From Arthrobacter sp. Alg241-R88 (GTDB lineage: Bacteria; Actinomycetota; Actinomycetes; Actinomycetales; Micrococcaceae), in NCBI RefSeq assembly GCF_900537115.1, contig NZ_UNRG01000001.1, forward strand, positions 187,121 to 251,120: a stretch of 64,000 nucleotides of DNA, read 5' to 3'. Positions within the stretch are counted from its first letter, which is position 1; the number at the start of each line of letters is the position of its first letter. The notes below the pieces were generated by a model. It was not told where the DNA came from and ran no database searches. It worked only from the letters and a program-made list of their open reading frames with translations. Shown piece by piece: positions 54,730 through 62,700 of this stretch. Made by a program: the position numbers and the translations under genes.

Positions 54730-55626
54730 CTACTTCAGCCCGGTGGTGGCGATTCCGTTGATGAGGTATTTCTGGCCGGCGATGAAGAAGCCGATGATGG
54801 GTGCGATGGACACAACGGACATGGCGAACATTGGCCCCCACATGCTTTGGCCTTCGGAATCCATGAAGGCACGCAGTGCCAGCGGCACGGTGTAGAGGTC
54901 CTGGTTCTGGATGTAGAGCAGGGGGCCAAAGAACTCGTTCCAGGTGGAGATGAATGTGAAGATGGCCGTAGTGGCCATCGCCGGAACACACAGGGGCAGG
55001 ATGACGCGCAGGAACGTCCGGAAGGGGCCGCACCCGTCGATCTGGGCGGCGTCGTCCAGCTCCTTGGGGAGGGCCTTCATGAACTGGACCATAAGGAAGA
55101 TGAAGAATGCGTTCGTTGCCATGAAGTTCGGCACGATCAGGGGCAGGTAGGTATCCAGCCATCCCAGTTGCGAGAAGATGATGTACTGCGGCACCAGGAG
55201 CACGTGGCCCGGCAGCATCAGGGTTCCCAGCATCAGGGCGAAAAAGAGCTTCCGGCCGGTGAACTCCATCCGGGCGAAGGCGTAGGCAGCCAGGGCACAG
55301 GAGAAGATGTTGCCCACGATGGAGAAGACCACCACGATCAGGGAGTTGATCAGGTAGACGTGGAAGGGCTGGTTCAGCGCCGTCCAGCCCTGCTCGTAGT
55401 TGCTGAAGTCCCAGTTTTCCGGCCATAGTCCGAGCTGACGGAAGATGTCGTTGCTGGGCTTGAACGAGCTGGAGACGAGCCACAACAGCGGGTACAGCAT
55501 CACCAGGCCAACCAGGCACAGGATCAGGTGCCGTGAGAAGCGTGTGCCGGTGGTCCCGGTGAGCGCGTCCTCTGCGGGAACGTCCTTCTTTTGCTTGTTC
55601 TTGAGGGGTAGTTCGAGGAGAGCCAT
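54730..55626 (-). CDS. ABC sugar transporter permease (MalG-type)
   Basis: 298 residues, six membrane helices; the EAA loop that contacts the ATPase reads ELDDAAQIDGCGPFRTFLRV. Cytosolic N-terminal tail is Lys-rich. Located 9 bp behind the other permease on the same strand. With the lipoprotein it forms an importer, probably for pectin- or arabinan-derived oligosaccharides given the neighbours. No ATPase gene is in the cluster, so a shared MsmK-type ATPase elsewhere is expected. Confidence 0.95.
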   Translation of the reverse strand: MALLELPLKNKQKKDVPAEDALTGTTGTRFSRHLILCLVGLVMLYPLLWLVSSSFKPSNDIFRQLGLWPENWDFSNYEQGWTALNQPFHVYLINSLIVVVFSIVGNIFSCALAAYAFARMEFTGRKLFFALMLGTLMLPGHVLLVPQYIIFSQLGWLDTYLPLIVPNFMATNAFFIFLMVQFMKALPKELDDAAQIDGCGPFRTFLRVILPLCVPAMATTAIFTFISTWNEFFGPLLYIQNQDLYTVPLALRAFMDSEGQSMWGPMFAMSVVSIAPIIGFFIAGQKYLINGIATTGLK

Positions 55627-55635
55627 AGCGGTGCC

Positions 55636-56586
55636 TTAATTGTCGTAGAAGACCCAGAACTTGGATGCGATGAAGTTGATGGCCGTGAAAATCGCAATGA
55701 TCATCAACAGCAGCCATGCCATGGCCGAGGCATACCCCATCTCGAACTCCGTGAAGCCCTTCTGGTACAGGTACAGGTTGTAGAACAGGGTGGAATCCGC
55801 CGGTCCGCCGGTTCCACCGCTCATCACGTAGCCCTGGGTGAAGGTCTGGAAGGATCCGATCAGTTGCATGATGAGGTTGAAGAAGATGATGGGGCTGATC
55901 AACGGCAGGGTGATGCTCCGGAACTGCCGCCACCGGGACGCTCCGTCGATGGAGGCGGCCTCGTAGTACATGGCCGGCACCTGGCGCAGGCCGGCGAGGA
56001 AAATTACCATCGGCGAACCAAAGGTCCACACGTTCAGGACGATCAGGGTGCTCAACGCGAACTCAGGGTCCGTGACCCATGCCGGGCCCTCGATCCCGAG
56101 GAGACCCAGGAAGCCGTTGACGATTCCGTCATTGCCGAAGATGTAGCGCCAGAGCATCACAATCGCGACGCTTCCACCGAGCAGGGACGGCAGGTAGTAG
56201 ACGGAGCGGTAAATCGCCAGGCCTTGCAGGCCACGGTTCAGTACCAGGGCTATCAGGAGGGCCACGGCCAGGGAGATGGGCACGGAAACGAAGGTGTAGA
56301 TGAATGTGACCTTGAGCGACTGCAGGAGCCTCGGGTCCTCGAACATCGCCTGGAAGTTTGCCAGTCCCACGAAGTTCGGCTCAGTGAAGAGGTTGTAGTC
56401 CGTAAACGCCAGGTAGAGGGAGGCGAAGAACGGGATGATCGTAAACAGCATGCCGATGAACCACGGCAGCAGGAAGAGGTAACCGGAACGCTGATTGGTG
56501 CGCTTTCCGCGTGCCCGGCTGGGTTTCCCGCCCGGCGCGGCCAGGTTGGCGGCCGCGCCGGAGGCTTGCTTGGTCAGCACTGACAT
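55636..56586 (-). CDS. ABC sugar transporter permease (MalF-type)
   Basis: 316 residues, six membrane helices and a basic cytosolic N terminus. EAA loop YYEAASIDGASRWRQFRSIT. Typical first helix start RSGYLFLLPWFIGMLFTIIP. Middle gene between the solute-binding lipoprotein and the second permease. Confidence 0.95.
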   Translation of the reverse strand: MSVLTKQASGAAANLAAPGGKPSRARGKRTNQRSGYLFLLPWFIGMLFTIIPFFASLYLAFTDYNLFTEPNFVGLANFQAMFEDPRLLQSLKVTFIYTFVSVPISLAVALLIALVLNRGLQGLAIYRSVYYLPSLLGGSVAIVMLWRYIFGNDGIVNGFLGLLGIEGPAWVTDPEFALSTLIVLNVWTFGSPMVIFLAGLRQVPAMYYEAASIDGASRWRQFRSITLPLISPIIFFNLIMQLIGSFQTFTQGYVMSGGTGGPADSTLFYNLYLYQKGFTEFEMGYASAMAWLLLMIIAIFTAINFIASKFWVFYDN

Positions 56587-56631
56587 GCGTCAGGCTCCTA
56601 TCTGGGTAACGAAATATCTGGACGTGGGCAG

Positions 56632-57942
56632 TTACTTGTTGATGGCTGCATTGCTCTTCTCGAGGAAGGTTTTTGCTGCATCGGCAGGGGTGATGCGGCC
56701 GAACTCGACTTCTGTCGCCAACTGCTTGAGCGTGTCCGCGACAACACTTGCACCCTTGGGGTAGACGTAGGCCGGTGCGAGGTCGTCCTTCTGGATGTCG
56801 GCGACCATCTGCACAAACTTCGTGTCATCCTCACCGAGCTTGGGCATAATGGCCTCTGTCACTTCGGGGTTGATTGGAACGCCGCGCTGGGTCAGCGTCT
56901 CCGCAGCGCCGTCGACGTCGTTAATCAGGAAGTTCAGCAGCTTCGCCGCTTCCTTTGGGTGCTTCGACTTCGCGGCAATGGACCAGAGCATGCTGGGATC
57001 GGCGGAGTATCCGCGGCGCTTTTCGGTGGTTTCGCCCGGCATGCGTAGCAGGACCACGTTTCCGCCGGCGGCCTCGTTGTATCCCTTGTAGTTGTTGATC
57101 GGGATGATCTGGGAGGCGACGGTGCCCTTGGCCAGGTACGACTGGGCAGGGGAGCCGCCAATCTGCTCGAAGAAGCCTGCGGGCGGATAGCCTCCTGCAG
57201 CCCGCAGGTCAACGCTGTACTGGAACCAGTCGCGCATGGTCTCTTCGCTGACACCAAGCTTGTTGTCCTTGGTGTAGAAGTCCTCACCCCGCTGCCTTGC
57301 GAGGAGGATGGGGCCCGTTTCGGTGGCTACGTCATAGCCGGCGCCGTAGATTTTGCCGCCGGTTTTCTGCGTGATCTCGGTGGCGAACTTTGCATAGTCT
57401 TCCCAGCTCCAGGTTTTGTCATCCGGAATGGTGACCCCGGCCTGGTCGGTAATGGTTTTGTTCACCACCATGCCGATGAGGTTGACTCCGGTTGCCAGGC
57501 CGTACAGTTTTCCGTCAACCTCGCCGCGGCTTTGGATTGTAGCGGGGATGCTCTTGAGGTCGATCTCCGGGAAAGACTTCAGGTCAGCGAGGGTGCCCCG
57601 CTGTGCGTATTCAAGGAGCGTGCGGTTGGCCATGTTCAGGACGTCAGGCGGGTTTCCGCCGGCGAAGCGGGTAGCCAGTTTGTCGGCGTAGGGGCCGCTG
57701 TCCTGGTATTCGCTCTTGACAGTGATGCCGGGGTTCTTCTCCTCGAAGATCTTGATTGCCGCGTCCGTCATCTTGGCCCGGTTGGAGTCACCCCAATAGA
57801 CAAAGTTCAACTCCACGTTGCCGCCGCCACCCGCAGCAGGTGTCGAACCGCCTCCACAGCCGCTCAGCGCCAGGCCCGCGGCCGTAACCGCTGCGCCCAG
57901 GACCAACCTGCGGGAGATGGGGGTGCTGACAGTCTTCATCAT
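56632..57942 (-). CDS. Extracellular sugar-binding lipoprotein of the ABC importer
   Basis: 436 residues. Lipoprotein signal with lipobox LALSGC (Cys at ~29) after a twin-Arg-like SRRLVLGAA stretch, then a family-1 solute-binding fold (LNFVYWGDSNRAKMTDAAIK; FEEKNPGITVKSEYQDSGPY; SMLWSIAAKSKHPKEAAKLL). First gene of the importer operon; GAAAGGCG is 10 bases before the ATG. Its promoter region is shared with the PmoA-like gene and holds a CAGAAAGTTTCTG palindrome. Confidence 0.95.
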   Translation of the reverse strand: MMKTVSTPISRRLVLGAAVTAAGLALSGCGGGSTPAAGGGGNVELNFVYWGDSNRAKMTDAAIKIFEEKNPGITVKSEYQDSGPYADKLATRFAGGNPPDVLNMANRTLLEYAQRGTLADLKSFPEIDLKSIPATIQSRGEVDGKLYGLATGVNLIGMVVNKTITDQAGVTIPDDKTWSWEDYAKFATEITQKTGGKIYGAGYDVATETGPILLARQRGEDFYTKDNKLGVSEETMRDWFQYSVDLRAAGGYPPAGFFEQIGGSPAQSYLAKGTVASQIIPINNYKGYNEAAGGNVVLLRMPGETTEKRRGYSADPSMLWSIAAKSKHPKEAAKLLNFLINDVDGAAETLTQRGVPINPEVTEAIMPKLGEDDTKFVQMVADIQKDDLAPAYVYPKGASVVADTLKQLATEVEFGRITPADAAKTFLEKSNAAINK

Positions 57943-58004
57943 TGAATGACGCCTTTCTAGGGTTGCCCACTGCTAGTCTGCGGGCTTCTAATCTTAAAGA
58001 ATTT

Positions 58005-58017
58005 CAGAAAGTTTCTG
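58005..58017. promoter_or_regulatory. CAGAAAGTTTCTG operator, copy 1
   Basis: Perfect 6-bp arms around one base, 63 bp upstream of the binding-protein gene. A second copy with one changed end (CAGAAAGTTTCCA) is at 58158-58170. Confidence 0.5.
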
Positions 58018-58088
58018 TTTCAGGTACGGTGGCGTCTTCGCTGGACAGAACCCGCCGGAACAGCGAAGTAACCCAAACCAAAACTCGG

Positions 58089-58102
58089 TAAACGATTTCT
58101 AG
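58089..58102. promoter_or_regulatory. CG-centred LacI-like site
   Basis: GTAAACGATTTCTA with an AAACGATTT core in the divergent promoter; plausible site for the LacI regulator encoded at 60716. Confidence 0.35.
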
Positions 58103-58157
58103 CAAGGATCAGCTGTGCCTGTCAACGCAATTTTGAAAACCGCAGCTGAAGTGAGAA

Positions 58158-58170
58158 CAGAAAGTTTCCA
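58158..58170. promoter_or_regulatory. CAGAAAGTTTC operator, copy 2
   Basis: CAGAAAGTTTCCA, matching 11 of 13 positions of copy 1, just upstream of the PmoA-like gene. Confidence 0.45.
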
Positions 58171-58200
58171 TGCTTCTTGCTGGCTCTTTCTGATCTGGCT

Positions 58201-59145
58201 ATGCTGAACCCCACATCCCTTGAACTGCCCCTACTGGAGGTCGGCTTGGCCCACTACACCCAACCCGCTGAAGCGCCGGGTCCAACCCGGCGGGAGCACC
58301 CTCCCGCCGCCCACAACACCGCTCTTCAACAGCCGGCCAACCTTGCGCCCCGGCCGTATCTTCACCCGGTACGTTCCAAGGCAGGCGTTGTTGTCACCGA
58401 TGCTGAACCGGCTGACCACCGGCACCACCTGGGGCTTTCCATCGCCTTCTCCGACGTCAACGGAACCAATTTCTGGGGCGGGTCGACCTATACGGCCGGC
58501 AATGGACCCATGCTCCTGGCCAACCACGGCAGGCAGCTTCCGCGAGAGTGGCAGTCAACGCCGGAGGAAGCATCCGGCAAGGTCTCCTGGTTGTCCAAGG
58601 ACGGCGGGGAACTCGCCGTCGAGCACCGTCGCATCCGGTACTTTTCCCACACGGGCCCCGGGACGTGGGGCCTTACGTTGTCCTCGGTGATTGTCCCAGC
58701 GGCAGGCGTGCAGCGGCTGGAGGTATCGTCGTCGGCCGTGAAAGGGCGCAAGGGTGCCGGATACGGCGGCGTTTTCTGGCGCTTTCCCCACGGCGGCAGC
58801 GCGCCGCTTGTCCTGTCCAACGGCGGCAGCGGTGCCGATGCTGCCCACGGATCACTCTCGCCCTGGCTTTCGATCGGCATGGTGGTCGATGGCAGACCTG
58901 TCAGTGTTGTGCTCGCACAGGAGCCCGGCCAGCTGCTTCCGTGGTTCATTCGGGCCGAAGGCTACCTTGGCGCCGGACCGGCCGTGGCATGGGCGGAACC
59001 CGCCGTAGTGGACCACAGCAACCCGCTCAAGCTTTCCCTGCACGCCCTTATCCATGACGGCCAGGTGTCCACCGCCGCCCATGCCTTGGCCCTCCTAAGC
59101 CAGCACCCCCTCGTAAGCCGCAGCTCTCCCGACAGGACGTCATGA
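58201..59145 (+). CDS. PmoA-like / DUF6807 family protein
   Basis: 314 residues from ATG 58201. Segments DHRHHLGLSIAFSDVNGTNF and RIRYFSHTGPGTWGLTLSSV match the PmoA-like (DUF6807) beta-sandwich proteins often found in polysaccharide loci; the name PmoA does not imply methane oxidation and the activity is not known. TTG 58246 has a better Shine-Dalgarno (GGAGG, 5-base spacing) and may be the true start. Stop overlaps the GH43 start by 4 bp, so both are co-expressed with the LacI gene downstream. Confidence 0.85.
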   Translation: MLNPTSLELPLLEVGLAHYTQPAEAPGPTRREHPPAAHNTALQQPANLAPRPYLHPVRSKAGVVVTDAEPADHRHHLGLSIAFSDVNGTNFWGGSTYTAGNGPMLLANHGRQLPREWQSTPEEASGKVSWLSKDGGELAVEHRRIRYFSHTGPGTWGLTLSSVIVPAAGVQRLEVSSSAVKGRKGAGYGGVFWRFPHGGSAPLVLSNGGSGADAAHGSLSPWLSIGMVVDGRPVSVVLAQEPGQLLPWFIRAEGYLGAGPAVAWAEPAVVDHSNPLKLSLHALIHDGQVSTAAHALALLSQHPLVSRSSPDRTS

Positions 59146-60719
59146 CTACCCGGATCCCCGCCCCCGCCTACCGCAACCCGATCCTTAACGCCGACTGGCC
59201 GGATCCGGATGCGGTGCAGGTGGACGGCGTCTACTACCTCATCGCCTCCAGCTTCAACCGCGTCCCCGGCCTGCCGGTCCTTCGCTCGCGGAACCTCGTG
59301 GATTGGGAGCATGCCGGTCACGCGCTCACCGAGCTCCCCCAGACCAGCCACTACTCGCTGGTGCGCCACGGCAGCGGCATCTGGGCTCCCTCACTCCGGT
59401 ACCACGACGGGCGCTTCTGGATCTTCTACCCCGATCCGGACCATGGCATCTTCGTGCTGAGCGCCGAAAAGGCTGAGGGCCCGTGGACCACCCCGCACCT
59501 CCTGTACCCCGGCCGCGGGCTCATCGATCCCTGCCCCTTGTGGGACGACGACGGCCAGGCCTACCTGGTGCATGGCTGGGCCCAGAGCCGGGTGGGCGTG
59601 AAGAACCGGCTCACGGTCCACCGCATGAGCCCGGACGCCGGCAGGCTGCTGGACCACGGCACGCTTGTGATCAACGGGGCCGACCTCCCGGGCTACAGCA
59701 CCCTGGAAGGTCCCAAGTTCTACAAAAGGGACGGCTGGTACTGGATCTTCGCCCCGGCGGGCGGAGTGGCCACCGGCTGGCAGTCAGTATTCCGGTCCAG
59801 GTCCCCGTTCGGGCCCTACGAGGAGCGGCGCGTCCTCGAACAGGGAAACACCGAGGTCAACGGACCCCACCAGGGCGCCTGGGTCACCAGTCCCCGGGGC
59901 GAGGACTGGTTCCTGCACTTCCAGGACCGCGGACCCTACGGCCGGGTGGTGCACCTGCAGCCCATGGGGTGGAGTGAGGACGGCTGGCCCTGGATGGGAG
60001 CCCGGACTCCCGACGGCGGACCGGGAACCCCCGTGATCAGCCATCCCTACCCGGTAGGTACTGCCGCCGAAAACATCGCACCGCCGGCCAGCGACGACTT
60101 CTCGTCACCACGGCTGGGGCCGCAGTGGCATTGGCAGGCGAATCCGCAGGATGACTGGGCGCACCAGTGCGGCGTTGGGCACCTCGTCCTCAAGCCCAAG
60201 GCCAACGATCCAGTGAACCTGCGGGAGCTCCCGAACCTGCTCGGGCAAATCCTGCCCGGAACGCCATCCACGTTCACCACGTCGCTTGAGCTGCAGGACG
60301 TCCCGGTGGGAACCCGCGCAGGCGTGGTGGTGCTGGGGCTGAGATACGCCTGGCTGGGCATCGTCAGGACAACTGAAGGCTATGTCCTGGGCGATGGCAC
60401 CGGGGGAGAGGGGCCCCACGAGCAGCGGCTGGGCAGGCAACGTGTCCTGCCGGGTTCCCGGATTGAACTGCAGATCCGAACCGACGGCACACCCCGGTCC
60501 ACCTTTGCCTGGCGCTGCGGACCCGGGGAACCGTGGGAAGTGCAGGGCTGGAACTTCGACGTAGTGAAAGGCCAGTGGATCGGCGCGGAGCTGGGCCTCT
60601 TCGCGGCCTCACCACTGGGCTCGGAGGAGCGCGGCAATGTTATCGTGGGACCGGTCCGGGTGGACGTTGCGCCGGCCCGGCGTCCCACCGCCCCACAATA
60701 CGCCGCCGTAACTACATGA
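59142..60719 (+). CDS. Glycoside hydrolase family 43
   Basis: 525 residues, no signal peptide, so cytoplasmic. Five-bladed propeller with the three acidic residues: D21 in DWPDPDAVQVDG, D129 in GLIDPCPLWDDDGQ and E189 in YSTLEGPKFYKRDGWYW. C-terminal ~200 residues form a second beta-sandwich domain (DDFSSPRLGPQWHWQANP). Likely an arabinofuranosidase or xylosidase acting on imported oligosaccharides; the pectin setting favours arabinan. Start ATG overlaps the previous stop (ATGA) and its own stop overlaps the LacI start. Confidence 0.95.
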   Translation: MTTRIPAPAYRNPILNADWPDPDAVQVDGVYYLIASSFNRVPGLPVLRSRNLVDWEHAGHALTELPQTSHYSLVRHGSGIWAPSLRYHDGRFWIFYPDPDHGIFVLSAEKAEGPWTTPHLLYPGRGLIDPCPLWDDDGQAYLVHGWAQSRVGVKNRLTVHRMSPDAGRLLDHGTLVINGADLPGYSTLEGPKFYKRDGWYWIFAPAGGVATGWQSVFRSRSPFGPYEERRVLEQGNTEVNGPHQGAWVTSPRGEDWFLHFQDRGPYGRVVHLQPMGWSEDGWPWMGARTPDGGPGTPVISHPYPVGTAAENIAPPASDDFSSPRLGPQWHWQANPQDDWAHQCGVGHLVLKPKANDPVNLRELPNLLGQILPGTPSTFTTSLELQDVPVGTRAGVVVLGLRYAWLGIVRTTEGYVLGDGTGGEGPHEQRLGRQRVLPGSRIELQIRTDGTPRSTFAWRCGPGEPWEVQGWNFDVVKGQWIGAELGLFAASPLGSEERGNVIVGPVRVDVAPARRPTAPQYAAVTT

Positions 60720-61753
60720 CTCCGAGGACCGCCCCTGTGACCGCCACTCCGCGTCCCAAAATTGCTGACGTCGCGGCTGCAGCGGGCGTCTCCGTACCTA
60801 CGGTGTCCAAGGTGCTCAACGGCCGGACCCACGTCTCCGAGGCCACCCGCGCCAGGGTACAGCAGGCACTCGAGGAGCTTGACTACTCGAAGCGCGCCGC
60901 GTCGGTTACCCAGCCGGGAGTCCTGCAGCTGGTGGTGAACAACTTCGACTCTCCCTGGGTCCTGGAGACCATGGCGGGAGTGGAGGCGGCCGCGGACCGG
61001 CTGGGCTATGCCGTCGCCTACGCGCGCGCTGAGCATGCGACCGCGGAGCGCTGGCGGAAGCTGCGCGAGCCGTCCGTCAACCGGCTCGACGGCGTGCTGC
61101 TGCTGGCGCCGCGGAAGGATTCGCGCCTCGTCACTGCGCTGCGGACCCTGAAGATTCCCGCCGTCGCCATCGACCCCGAAGGAACCGAAGGGCTGGCAAT
61201 CCCCAGCGTCAGCCCGGCGTCGTTCTCCGGCGCCCTGGCCGCAGTGAGCCACCTGCTGGGCCAGGGCCATCGCAGGATCGGCATCATCACCGGTCGCAAG
61301 CACAGCCCAGGGCATGGCCGTGCCCGCTACGCCGCCTACGCGGCTGCGCTACACGAGGCCGGGCTGCCCGTCCTGCCGGAGCTCGTGCAGGACGGCGACT
61401 TCAGTATCGAGTCGGGAATGCGGCTGGGCGGGGAGCTGCTGGACCTGCCCCAGCCGCCCACCGCCATCTTCACGGGCAGCGACCTGCAGGCCCTGGGCGT
61501 GATGAACGCGGCCGGCCAGCGCTCGCTCCACGTCCCCGAAGACCTGAGCATTGTGGGCTTTGACGATATTGCGCAGGCCGCGTTGACGTCGCCGCCGCTC
61601 ACCACGGTCCGGCAGCCGCTGGCACAGCTTGCTTCCATGGCGGTGGGAATGTTGACGGAGCAGCAGGACCAGTCCGGTACCGCAGTTCCCACAGCCCTCG
61701 AAGTAGCGACCGAACTCGTGGTCCGGGGAACAACGGCCCCGCCGGCGCGCTGA
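60716..61753 (+). CDS. LacI-family transcriptional regulator
   Basis: 345 residues. Helix-turn-helix KIADVAAAAGVSVPTVSKVL at ~15-34, sensor domain ending LSIVGFDDIAQAALTSPPLT. The ATG overlaps the GH43 stop (ATGA), placing it at the end of the PmoA-GH43-LacI operon, so it is autoregulated and probably controls the divergent importer too. A family-1 palindrome follows its stop by 6 bp. Confidence 0.94.
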   Translation: MTPRTAPVTATPRPKIADVAAAAGVSVPTVSKVLNGRTHVSEATRARVQQALEELDYSKRAASVTQPGVLQLVVNNFDSPWVLETMAGVEAAADRLGYAVAYARAEHATAERWRKLREPSVNRLDGVLLLAPRKDSRLVTALRTLKIPAVAIDPEGTEGLAIPSVSPASFSGALAAVSHLLGQGHRRIGIITGRKHSPGHGRARYAAYAAALHEAGLPVLPELVQDGDFSIESGMRLGGELLDLPQPPTAIFTGSDLQALGVMNAAGQRSLHVPEDLSIVGFDDIAQAALTSPPLTTVRQPLAQLASMAVGMLTEQQDQSGTAVPTALEVATELVVRGTTAPPAR

Positions 61754-61759
61754 CAATCC

Positions 61760-61824
61760 GGAGTTTTTGTCCAGATATGCGGACCTCCGAGCCCCGGAGG
61801 TCCGCATACGTGGACAAAAACTCC
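61760..61824. repeat. Dispersed palindromic repeat, family 1, copy B
   Basis: 30-bp arms (61760-61789 with 61795-61824, two mismatches), 5-base loop. Outer arms match copy A at 9611 (GAGTTTTTGTCCAG and TGGACAAAAACTC) but the inner stem is a different sequence that still pairs. Lies between two convergent genes. Confidence 0.85.
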
Positions 61825-61838
61825 AAGGGCGCCAGGGT

Positions 61839-62543
61839 TTATTTTGCCTCGAGCACCAGGTTTTTGAGGTCATCCAGCGTCTGCTGCATGTGTGCGTCCA
61901 TAGCCTCCCGCGAACGCGCAGCATCACGGGATTCCAGTGCTTCGGCGATGTTCTGGTGATGACCGATGGCGTGCACCTGGATCTCCCGCACCGCTGACGT
62001 TTCGGTCCGCCGCTTTTCCAGGACCCGGTGGAGCGGTTCGAAGAGAACGGCCACAAAAACGTTTTCGGAGGAATGCAGGATCAGGTCGTGGAACGCGAGG
62101 TCCGCTTCCACGAAGGCGGCGACGTCGTTCACCTCGTGGGCGGCACGCATGGCGGCCACGTAGCCGTGAAGGGCCTGGATATCGGCGTCGCTGATGCGCC
62201 CCGCAGCGAGTTCGCAGGCGCCGGTCTCCAGCATGCGGCGGAGTTCGATGAGCTGGATGGACGCCTCCGCTTCGTTCTTGCCCTCGGAGGCCGCGCGCAG
62301 GACTGCCTCCAGCGAGGCCCACCGGTTGAGTGGGTTCACAAAGGTGCCGCGACCGCGCTCGACGCTGAGGATCCGCTGCGCCTCAAGCGTTTTCATTGCC
62401 TCGCGGACAGTCATCCGGCTGACTTCATGGGCGGCGCTGAGTTCGTGCTCGCCGGGAACAGTGGCGCCGGGGGGAAATTCGCCCGCGATGATGCGGTCCA
62501 GGAGTTCGTCCGCCACCTGGCCTACCAACGACTTCCTTGCCAT
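61839..62543 (-). CDS. GntR-family regulator, FadR/FCD type
   Basis: 234 residues. Winged helix: VADELLDRIIAGEFPPGATV, then SAAHEVSRMTVREAMKTLEA. FCD domain with the conserved Asp/His pattern (FVEADLAFHDLILHSSENVF and HHQNIAEALESRDAARS). ATG 62543 is used because the frame further 5' enters the operator. Two ATGTCAGACA-type sites lie in the divergent promoter, one a perfect 17-bp palindrome, indicating control of itself and of the sugar-acid kinase. Confidence 0.94.
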   Translation of the reverse strand: MARKSLVGQVADELLDRIIAGEFPPGATVPGEHELSAAHEVSRMTVREAMKTLEAQRILSVERGRGTFVNPLNRWASLEAVLRAASEGKNEAEASIQLIELRRMLETGACELAAGRISDADIQALHGYVAAMRAAHEVNDVAAFVEADLAFHDLILHSSENVFVAVLFEPLHRVLEKRRTETSAVREIQVHAIGHHQNIAEALESRDAARSREAMDAHMQQTLDDLKNLVLEAK

Positions 62544-62570
62544 GCTGCCCCCGTCAGTGCCCTTTGCGGA

Positions 62571-62583
62571 TATGTCAGACAAA
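62571..62583. promoter_or_regulatory. GntR operator, regulator-proximal
   Basis: TATGTCAGACAAA, sharing the ATGTCAGACA core with the palindrome at 62630. Confidence 0.5.
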
Positions 62584-62629
62584 TCTACTTGCGCGTCTTT
62601 ATGTCCTATGCCACACTAGCATCAGATGC

Positions 62630-62646
62630 AAGATGTCAGACATCTT
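62630..62646. promoter_or_regulatory. GntR operator, kinase-proximal
   Basis: AAGATGTCAGACATCTT: perfect 8-bp arms around A, 54 bp before the kinase start. FadR-type repressors bind such sites. Confidence 0.75.
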
Positions 62647-62700
62647 ACAGATACCTTTTACATCAGGATCCGCCCGGATCTATACACAACGGAGTGCACT

